DNA of 64,000 bases, taken from positions 3,720,001-3,784,000 of the forward strand of contig NC_048555.1 of NCBI RefSeq assembly GCF_902806685.2. Reading direction: 5' to 3'. The translations under genes and the position numbers were made by a program. Position 1 is the first letter of the stretch; every line of letters starts with the position of its first letter. Positions 1 through 11,000 of the stretch are shown here, piece by piece. The DNA comes from Maniola hyperantus (taxonomy: Eukaryota > Arthropoda > Insecta > Lepidoptera > Nymphalidae). The notes beneath the pieces were generated by a model. The model did no database searches. It worked only from the letters and a program-made list of their open reading frames with translations, and was not told the DNA's origin.

Positions 1-210
1 ATAGGTAGGTACTAGTGTACATACTAAGTATAAATCAAAATCAAAAATTATAACAATAAAAAGTTATTTTTGGGTAAATCAAAGCATGCGCTTTTTGGGC
101 TGCCCATGTTTGAGGTGACCGGACTCGAGAAGAAGAAGAAGAAGGCACTTTACTTAGAATAGATTTTTTCGTACCTATTTAAGAAAAAAGTGTAAAAGAA
201 ATCTCATGTA

Positions 211-362
211 AGTGTATAAACAACACGAAATGGCAATCGGGGTGTGAGGCGGGGGATGCCCCGCACACCCGAACCCGCTAGCCCACGCAGGGTTGGTGCG
301 GGGGCAGTGCAGGAGTGCGGGCGGCCCCACCCCGATTGCCGTCTCAACCTGTTGCACACTAT
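211..362. mobile_element. MITE family A, copy 1
   Basis: The two ends are inverted repeats of about 33 bp sharing the core GGCAATCGGGGTG, with a GC-rich middle. Further copies are 28104-28204 and 51891-52042 (both ends present), and 21503-21549 and 36979-37041 (one end only). Family ends read AGTACGCGACAGGTCGAGA. There is no coding capacity. Confidence 0.85.
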
Positions 363-551
363 ACTTAGGTATATTTTTTAAACTGAAAAAAAAATAGTTT
401 TGTATTTCTGAGTAGGTAGGTACCTACCTATACTATTTAATGGGAGGTGCTAGGTAAATGATAATTAAGACATTAACTGAAATATAATATGTATAAACTG
501 AAATATGAATGAATATATTATGTAATTGAATTTTTACATACATATACATAC

Positions 552-3500
552 CACGTGACAGCAAAACATGAAGAAGTTGTGACGGCAGCGTCATATAAGA
601 GTACGCTAGTGTTGCCACCCTCTCTTGAAACGAATTCCACATCCAATAACTTCTCCATCATTGTTCTTTCACTAGCAACCCAATTCAGACCATCTAGAGC
701 CTAACGTGAACAGAAGACAAGCAGACAAACAAACATTAGTTTTTATATAATACCTACTAGCTGAACCGCCTTCGCTCGAGTGGAAAGAGGAAAATCTGTG
801 GAATTTTCGATATGCGAACACAAAGGTTACGCACATAGAGACAAACACAAAGTTTAGGGTTCCGTACCCAAAAGCCCTATTAATGTCACTCTGCTATCTT
901 CTGTCTATCCATCTGTCTGTCCGTCTGTCTGTGTGTCTGTCTGTCTGTCTGTATGTCTCTCTGTCTGTCTGTCTGTCCGTCTGTCTGTCCAACTGAGTTA
1001 CAAACCTGAAATTTTCTCAGTTTGCGATGTTCTAGCTCGGAAAAGAAATATCTCATATACACCCAAAATATATAATAATGTACGTAACCCTAAAACAGCG
1101 AGACCCGACTCACACTTGACCGGTTTTTATATTATCTACCTGAAAAGGTGACTGACTGACTGACTGATCTATCAACGCACAGCCCCAACTACTGGACGGA
1201 TCGGGCTGAAATTTGGCATGCAGATAGCTATTATGACGTAGGCATCCGCTAAGAAAGGATTTTTGAAAATTCAATCCCTAAAGGGGTAAAACGGGGGTTT
1301 GAAATTTGTGTAGTCCACGCGGACGAAGTCACAAGCATAAGTTAGTTGTGCTTCTAAGATTAAATAGGTAGACTAGCGGAACTTCAAATTTTACTTACTC
1401 TCTCAATAAATGCAGCCAGAAATTGAGTCATTAGTTCACAGTTTGAATGGCCGTCCGCTAGAACGCCTGAAAAATCATTTCATTTTTTCATTATTTAGCA
1501 CTTACTTATTTACTTTAGCTACAAAAAATCTAAATATATCTGAAAAAGGTGACTGACTGACTGATCTATCAACGTACAGCTCAAACTACTGGACGGATCG
1601 GGCTGTAATTTGGCATGCAGATAACTAAATTATGCTTCTATCTATTACTATCAGCTAAGAAAAGATTTTTGAAAATCTACCCACTAAAGATACAAGAGAG
1701 AGGTTTTTTATCCAGATACAAGTTAGCCCTTGACTGCAATCTCACCTGGCGGTAAGTGATGATGCAATCTAAGACGCATGGGGGCCAACCAGGAAGGGGT
1801 ATGGCAGTTTTTATTAAACCCATACCCCTTCGGTTTCTACACGGCATTACCGGAACGCTAAATCGCTTGGCGGCACGGCTTTGCCGGCAGTATGGTAACC
1901 AGCCACCAGACCAGAAATTTAGAAATTATAAAATTCTAAACCCTTGCCGGGAATCGAACCTGAGACCTTCCCCCTAACAAGACCACAGCGCTTACCACTG
2001 CGCCAGGGACGTTTCGCTTGTGATTGTTTCGCGCCTCAAAATGGTTACCGCTGGGATTTTTGGCTCTGTCATTTTGTAACTATGGGATTACGTAACAGAG
2101 AGAGCGCCATAATAACTTTTTCCGCGGGGTTTAGTAACTTGTAGCTGTCTTTATTCAGACGAACGTACCTGCTATTGCGAGCTTTTTATAGACAGTCCTG
2201 GAAAATGAAATATTATAAATAACGAAGAACAATAAATACCTACGCCTTAAATAGGAACCTACATTTTTTTTACAAAAGTTATTTTACTCAATACAGATAA
2301 GTAGGTAGGTACAGTACGCGGCAGAAAGTCATTTAGGCACATCGACCTTTAGAATGAGATTTCGGCTTTGTAGAGCGTTATCTCTGTCACACAACGCAAC
2401 GTGAAGTGTTGTCGTCGCCGTCGACAAAACTTCATATAGGTAATAAGTATGAGTGACATCGTTCTAAAGGTCGATGTACATTATTTTCAGCGGCGTACTG
2501 TAGTTATAACCATACCATCGACTAGTAAATCGATGAGTAAGTACCACTCGTACCTTAGTTGAGGTGCACAAACAACACGACAGGAAGACAGAGGATGTGT
2601 CATTGACCTTAGATCCATTGAGTCGCCATTACTGAAAAAATCGTCCCGTGATTTTAAATTTCACAATTTAAAAGGTCATCGGATTTTTAGGGTTCCGTAC
2701 CTCAAAAGGAAAAAAGGGAACCCTTATAGGATCACTTTGTTCTGTCTGTCTGTTGATCAAGAAACCTAGAGGGTACTTCCCGTTGACCTAGAATCATGAA
2801 ATTCGGCAGGTAGCTAGGACATATAGCACACTTCTAGCAGGGGAAAATCCGAAAACCGTGAATTTGTGGTTACATCCTGAAAAAAATTTAAAATGTGAAC
2901 TTGAAATTAGTATTTTCAACTTTCAAAGTAAGATTAATATACCAAGTGGGGTATTATATAAAAGGGCTTTACCTGTTCATACTAAAACAGATTTTTATTT
3001 ATTTTTATGCATACCTAATAGTTTTTGATTTATCGTACCAAATGTCGAAAAAATACGACTGTAGTACAGAACCCTCGGTGCGCGAGTCTGACTTGCACTT
3101 GGCCAGTTTTTTCCTTTACTTGTGCTAGATAAGATCTACCTATTAGCCAAATTTCATGATTCTAGGTTAACGGGAAGTAGAAGTACCCTGTAGGTTTTCT
3201 TGGCAGACACGACAGACAGACAACAGAATGATATAAGGGTTCCTTTATCCTTTTGTACTACAGAACCCTAAACAAGAGTGAACTTACCGTCCATTTACAT
3301 AGTGGGCATAAAATTCCTCTTGAAAGACCAACAACGACATTTCAAGGTCGGTGCAAACCTTGAGCAACCTGGTCGAATCTGGTTCAACCAACTTGTCAAT
3401 GACGAACCGGGTACAAAGAAGACCCGTGTATGAGCACCATAAAGAAATCACTGCTATGACCCATTTGTAGCCTTGGCTCTTTGGTATAGAGGACTGCCAC

Positions 3501-6500
3501 GGTGATATAAGCTACAAATATTTTGAGAATAAGGGCGGAACCAGAAGGTAAAACTTGACGATTCGAAAAAACTTTGTGAATAATAAAAACTTGTCTGTTC
3601 TAAACAGAGACCTATAACCGCTAAACAGGTCCAACTTTCCAAGTTGGAGATTAGATGTAAGTATTAGCTACTTACGTATAAAACGAATAAAGTGATAGTT
3701 ATAGTATATCCAGGCGAAACCCTTCGTTTTGTTTGCAATGACATCCATTCTCTTGCTAACAAATCCGATTTCCAATTGTTTGATTTGGTTTGAATTGGTG
3801 TCTCTAGAATTAAAAAAACCATTAAAATACATTGCCTTCTTATAGAAGAGTAAGTGTAATAAGGTTGTCGACTACCTTCGATAGTTGGGTTATATTTGGA
3901 CCAGTCCAGAAAAAATATGTCATATCGGCATTGGTTCCAATTTGTCCAAAGAATTTTGAGGCACTGAAAATAAAATACATCTGCTTACAAAATATACTGA
4001 TCTATCAATGCACAGCTCAAACTACTGAACGGATTGGGCTGAAATTCGATTTGCAGATAGCTGTTATAACGTAGACATCCGCTAAAAAGGGATTTTGGAA
4101 ATTCAACCCCTAAGGAGTTAATATAGGGGTTTGAAATTTGTGTAGTCGTTCGCGGGAATAAGCTAGTAATTAATAGAGTCGTACCTTCAAAGAAATACAA
4201 GTGTAGATCACGGCTTGAATCACTTGTTCTTCTGTCTGTGATAAGGGCAGAGTCAGCCCAAGGGTGCCAGCTTCTGCTGCTAGAGCGTGAAGGGTCGATA
4301 GTAATGTCGCCTGTACAGACATTTAGAGGCATAACAAAATCGATTAAATGAGGCGGATCCTTAATATATAAGTCGTCTTCGTTATCTTCATCCAATAGAC
4401 GTCGACTGCTGGACTTATGTAGGTCATCTGACCAATTCAGCGGCTCCCTGCGACTCGTTTGATGTCGTCTGTCCACCGAGTAGAGTCTGCTAACACTGCG
4501 TTTTCCGGTGCGATGTCGCTATTCCGGCACCTTGAGACCCCAATGACTACTCATATTCAGGATGCTTAATCGGGATTTAGGTATTATGAAATTATAAAGA
4601 AGAAAAATCATTGAAAGAAAACATCACTACCTATACATGTAAAAAAGTGAGTTTGTTTTTTAGTTTGACCTTCAATCACGTCACAACGGGACAACGATAT
4701 GATGTGATTTTTTTCATGGATATTAAAGATCTGGAGAGTGGTTTTATCCCGAAAAACCGTGTTCCCATGTAACTTTCAATAACCTCATTCCACATGGACG
4801 AAGTCGCGGGTATCAGCTAGGTATATTATATACTTACAAAATGTAGTGCGTCAGCTATATAGCTGGCTATTACTGGCACTATAGCAATATAAGAACCTCC
4901 TCTTTTTATCACCGCTCGCCATTGAATCAAGCCGTAGATAACCATGAGTGCCCCTAAAACTCCTCCCCATATCTGTAAAATGGATTACAAACATCCACAA
5001 ATGTTATAAAAGACATCTTTAGACATATAAAAATTAACCTATAGGCTTTCTATACAAATATTGTATACACTTCGCGATTGACCTAGGTAATCTTAAGGAA
5101 TGCCGGGAGGCTTAGCCCAAAAACAAAATTTTGACTTCTGCCTGAGTTTTCATGCTACTCTGAAAATACCTAAATTCGTAGTCCAAAGCTGTAACTCCAT
5201 TTTGCCAAATAATTCGGTTTTGGAGTAAGAATTTAGGCACTTCACTGAGGTACTTACTCACAACAACTTACGACAACAAAAGTTTGTCTAAGACGTTAAA
5301 TGCGGGTTAACCCGCTTCAATCAAAACTATTTAGCAGGATTTAAAATAGCTTTACGTAATACGTACTGTAGTAGAACGTAGCTTCTGCGACGTAGACATG
5401 CGCTGCTACAAAGTTTTTCTTGAAATAATGTTTCCCTTTTCCGCTAACCGCTTCTTAGTTCTTGTACGTAAAGCGTATGACAATAGATATTAGCTAGGTA
5501 CTCCTCGGTGGATATTAAGAATGAACCTTTAATGCATTCTTAAATTATAAATGCGAAAGTCTGTCTGTCTATCTGTCTGCTGGATTTTCATGGCCCATTC
5601 GTTTATCGAACTGATTTAGACAAAATTTGCTAAGTACAGTGATAGCTTACATCCCGGGGATGAACATAGACTAACTTAGGTATCTACTTAAGAGTTTCCA
5701 TTTGATTTTTAAAGGCCCGTCCGTCTAGCGATTTTGATGAAAGGCACAGGCAGAGAGACATAGGCTACTTATTATTCCGGAAAATCAAAGAGTTCACATG
5801 TGATTTTTTATTCATTATCATGCATCATGACATACGTCTCTTGCCGCGGTCTTGCGCTCCCTGAATCCTATCCGCTACATGCGACTGGTTTGATGTCGTC
5901 GGTTTACCTAGTGCTTCCAACGCTGCGCTTCCCGGTGCGAGGTCGCCATGCTAGCACCTTCAGACCCCAACGGGATCTGGATTTTTTATTGCATTTCATT
6001 TATTTAAAAAGAAACTCACTTGTAACCCTTGTAACACGCCAGCATTTGGCATATCGTGTTCAACTCTCAACAATGTTGTCACCATATCAGAGTCCGGTGT
6101 AGCGTACTGTGCATCTGCAGTCAGTCGTAACTGAAGATAGCCTACTTTCGAGTTATCTCGCTTTACTCTAAAATTAATAGATTTAAAATATTATTTATTT
6201 AAGTATTAATATAGATTTTGATTACAAAAAAGGAAATAAAACAAATGAACACTTAAATTGGTTCTAAGGGTCAAAGTTAACAAAGTAGTTTTCAATTAAA
6301 AAAAAAAAAATTATGTGATGCTTTGCATTTGTATTATTGGGATTTTTTCGTTAGTTTCTATCAATTTCAATTATTCAGTAACAAAAGTTTAAAATTGGCG
6401 TTAAATGTGACAGTCATCAACATCATCATCATCATCATCATCAACCGATAGACGTCCACTGCTGGACATAGGTCTCTTGTAGGGACTTCCACACGCCACG

Positions 6501-8057
6501 GTCTTGCGCCGCCTGAATCCAGCGGCACCCTGCGACTCGTCTTGTGAAAATTACTGGACAAATTTAGGTCAAATATCTAAGAAAATTATATAAGAAAAAG
6601 TTTACAGATTTTGATAGCTATAGCTCATAGCTATACAGCTTGCATCCCGGGTATTGTCACAGGCTAATTTTTAATGGAAAATCAAAGAATTCCCGCTGGA
6701 TTTTTAAAAACCTAAATATACAAGATAGCCTAACCGCGGGCATCATGTAGTAAAAATAAGTCTGAAAGTAATTTGTAAGATTATATAAAAAGGTTATTAC
6801 GTCACAAGTAAATGTAGCGTCCGCAAATAAACTGTACTAGTTCTGTTTGTCGTTATAGAGAGATATCTGTTTATTAGAAAAAACTTTCTAAAGTTGCCGC
6901 TAGACCACGCATCTTTCTGAAAAATATGAAAATAAAATTAGCAATCAGATATTTTTCTTTTAAATAAAATAATATTCTTTCTTTGTTTCACAACAGAATC
7001 TCTTTTTTTAATAGTCAGTTAACGAGTCTAAAAATGTTCGGTTTCTTCCATGGAATTGGGAAGTACCTATTATGTACTTCGTACATTCATGGTTTCTTCC
7101 TGCAGAGTAGAAGAAGAAATTAATAATGTCGCAGACTGCACAAAAATGTTGGTACATTGAGAAAAAATATCATCTACTTAAGGTATGCAATACCACAGAG
7201 TATATTATTATAACAGGTAAGTGCCTTGCATTTGCTATTAGAGCAACCTTTATTGCAAAATAAAAACCAAGCATAATAACTCCGGTTTTATATGCTGTTA
7301 TGGTTTATAGAAAAGATAAACTTTACTACACTACCATCTTTACTTTAGATATTAAAAGTTGCCCTTTGATGATCTTACCTTAAGGTAATAACCATTCGGC
7401 TTTCGTACTAAAATAGAAAGCGGGTCTAATTTTTTTTCTGACAAAAGATACAATTCAAATATGTCCGTAGAGTCGGAAGGAGTCAACTCTGAAATATTAT
7501 GTACACAACTGCGCCTGTAATAAATAGAATGAATATGAAATGAAAAATATTAAATAAATCATGAAAATGGCTTATTTATCAAGTGGATGTTTACCTACTC
7601 GTTAGTCGGTCAAGTTATGTACTCGCTGCAAAGTGATTCCTCAGTAAATATTACTACTAAGTAGAATAACCCCTACAGTACCACTACACCGTTTTTGGTA
7701 AAGAAAACATTGCGAGGAAACCAGCATTTTCTCCGAGAGAAATTCTGTATCATTATACCTATACATGTTAACAAAATTACGATTACCTACACCGAGCGCT
7801 GCGCCTCGCGCTGCGCGGTCTACGACGTAGTTTTGTGACCCATAGGTGATAGGTCACTAGTCATTAATTACAGCCATGAAAGGCCACTTTCAATTTGCCT
7901 GCTGCTTAGTAGAATTATTTAAATAAACTCACGATAGTTCTTCTCCAACTCTAATTTCGATTGGTGGAAGACATGATTTCGGCTCTTTATGTAGATCAGA
8001 ATAAATTTGAAATCCTCCTTTGGATGTGTGTTTTGCCATTACAATTTTAAGCGTATC
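552..8057 (-). CDS. Tmem67: meckelin exons 6-16: stalk and membrane domain
   Basis: Exons 6-7 (7933-8057, 6020-6167) encode the stalk before the membrane. Exon 8 (4838-4972) holds the first hydrophobic helix (GVLGALMVIYGL) and the start of the next. Exons 9-12 carry further membrane helices and the conserved loops DIFFLDW, WKSDLLAREW and ISLWCSYTGLL. Exon 12 ends in HYVNG, equal to the vertebrate YYIHGR site. The cytoplasmic part after it is cut down to exons 13-15 (2554-2631, a 29-bp exon 2169-2197, 1399-1466), which encode only about 59 residues. Exon 16 (552-700) contains LDGLNWVASERTMMEKLLDV, matching the family segment just before the last helix. Confidence 0.82.
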
Positions 8058-11000
8058 CTAAAAATTAAATGGTTATCTGAATTAGAATACCATAAAAGTT
8101 TATTTTCTCAATAGCATTGAACATGGTTTGAGATTTTTTAACTTATTGTCAACTAACTTACGCCAGCGACTTGGTCCGCCTTGGTCCGCGTGGACTACAC
8201 AAATTTCAAGCCCCTTAGGGTTAAATTTTCAAAAATCCTTTCTTTGCAGATGTCTACGTCTAGTTATCTGCAGGCCAAATTTCAGCCTTATCCGTCCAGT
8301 AGTTATAGAGGTAGGGCGCAACTGAGCTATACGTTGATAGATCAGTCAGTCACCTTTTCCTTTTATATTATATTATATTTTAAATCAACTACTGATTTAG
8401 CCATTATAACGCAGATCTATGGACTAGGATCATTTAATTTCGTTTTGCGATCAGTGTTAAGGACTTTTTCCAACTTTACTGATGGGTTCACACATCAGCA
8501 CATAGGAACAAGGAAACGAATCTTGCGTTTATAGGATTTCAGTCACGTAAAGGGTCAAACTCCAGTGTACTTATTACTTTGTAGTTCAGTGTCGAAAATG
8601 TGAAAAGAGAAGATAAAGAGATCCTTACTGATTCTGTAAGTATTTACAGCTATAAGTCATTACTTGTAGCACACACATCAAGCTTATATTACACTCGTTT
8701 CTATCATAACATGTAACTTCTTACTTTTTTATCTGCTTCGATATTTTTTTTAATCGATGCTGCCCATTATTCATAACAAATAATGATCTAACAACCAACT
8801 TGTGCTTGTAGCTGTACTAACAGATTTGTATAAGTATAAGGGCCAAATTGAGAACATATTATAGATACTTACTACACATTATAATCAGATACTTTTTCTG
8901 AAGTCGATTAAAAATTGGAACATGCATGTCTCTATTGATGTTATGCATGTCTCATCTTGGGGACGTGAATGTTCTTGAATTCTTGATTTTTAGATTTAAC
9001 TGTTATCATTCATAACACCTTTTTAATAATATCGGAAAACAGTATAAACGTCATAAAATATTTCGCGAAATAAGTTAATCGCTAAGTTAACTCCTACGGT
9101 GGTAGGAGGCTTAATTAATACTCACTTGACCTCGCTCCAAAGAAAACTCCGCATTATATTTCGTGGCATCAATTGTAAGTAAAGGAAGACCTAAAACATG
9201 AATTTACGCACTTTAGTGATTTATTTTTAAATTGAAAAAAAAATAGGTAGTTAGTTAAAAAACAACGATTCAAAAAAATTTGTAAAATTCTATGTACTTA
9301 AGAAATTCACCAACGTATTATATGGTATCTTTATGAATTGATTAAATAAATTGGAATTTACTTGTAATTCAGTGTAATGAGTTTGTGAAAACTACGGTTG
9401 AAACCTAAAGAGTTCTACTCAATAAATATAAGATTGAGTCTACCTGATCAATTTTATATCAGTAAAGTTTTATCAGAAGATAATATAAATGCTAATGGAA
9501 ATCGCTTAGGGAACTTAAACATAGATTTGCTGGATAGTGATAAAAAAGTAATAGGTATACGTATAATCAAAACCCTTTCTCCTAAGTAAAATGTTATAAA
9601 GCTAAAAGCAAGCTTATGCCACCCCTATCTATAAGCCAGCAAGTTTTAATATTCACTGTGAAGAACGGTTGGCATAATATTTTTATATCCCTTTTCCCAG
9701 GTCGCGTATTCTCCGCTTTTAGTAAAAAAATGGGAGATGTAAATCCTTTTTTGACCTGACAAGTATTTTATTTAAGGAACCCCTTGTGACGTCTTCATCC
9801 TTGCAAAATATGATTTTAATATTTTACTTTAGGCCATTGGTACTATGGAACTACCTTTTGAGATCTTACGAGATAAAAATACGTTTTTGCACTAAAGTTT
9901 TTTCGTACCTACTTAGTAACTTTTCTTAAGTAAGTAGGTAATAGGTATACTTATAAAGAATTTCAGCTTCTATGCAGGAGGATGGTATATTTTTTATAAT
10001 TTTAATTTTTTAAAAAGCCTTTGAAAGTAGTTTAGATAACTGCAAAGTGTCGCTACTAGATGGCATTAAACAGTCGCTTCAGTATTGAGTTAACATACAT
10101 ATCACCAATTTCGTCACTGGCAGTAAGCGAGACCGTGGCCGAATGGTCAAGGCATCGGGCGCGAACCCAGAAGATGCAGGTTCGATTCCTGCCGGTCACG
10201 CAATTTTTGATATGTATTTAAAATTATTTAGGAGGATGGTAGTTAAATACCTGAAAGTTTGTTATTGATAAGCAAACCAAGTAATAAATTACCTTTAAAC
10301 TTTAGCAACTTAGTTTGTAACCAAAGTCTGCAAGGCCCTGGGAGCTCTGGGGTATAAAAGTTCCGAACACAAGAACTTGCTAGAGCTCGACACGCTCTTA
10401 TATCTTGTTGCTGAAACAAAAGATTATTATTATTAACGTATGCATCTATTTATAATAAACTAGCTAAGCCGGTTTCACTCGAGTGGCAATTGTGGAAAAC
10501 GGTTAGGGGGTGGAATTTCCACAAATCGAGAAACACTACATTTCTTCATTTTTCAAAGCCCAAATATCAATTTTCATAGATGAAACTTAAAAAATGACGG
10601 ACTTTCATAAAAAATTCCATTCCCTATTTAACCCCCTTAGGGGTTGAACTTCCAAAACTCCGTTCTTAACGGGTGCCTTCGTTATAAAAGAAATCTAGTG
10701 CGTTGATAGATCAGTCAGGACAATTTTTTTATACATAATACCTAGACTAAATTTAATCCTGGCTTCATTCTAACATCTACTCAATCTTTTGAACTAACTT
10801 TTGACTAAAATAAGGTAAGCACTTAGTTGAGTACCATTATTTCCACTAAGGTATACGACACAGAGAGGGACATTTTAATTGCGAGAAAAGTTGACTCACA
10901 GTACACAAATATTCCAACTTCACAATCTCCAAGAGTTCATCTGGATGTAAATGGTTGTCGGTATACTTCGGTCGATCGAGTAGATACTTCCTCGGTAAAC

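Noticed and set aside
933..1151. Plus frame MSVCLSVCLSVC...
   Set aside because: It is a translation of the CTGT microsatellite in repeat E.
3454..3642. 62-codon minus frame beginning LESWTCLAVIGL
   Set aside because: It overlaps meckelin exon 12 in a different frame and lacks family motifs; the other frame gives an unmistakable meckelin match.
3985..4476. 163-codon minus-strand frame
   Set aside because: It runs through repeat D and an RTE-like LINE tail and overlaps meckelin exon 9 in another frame; no protein family is visible.
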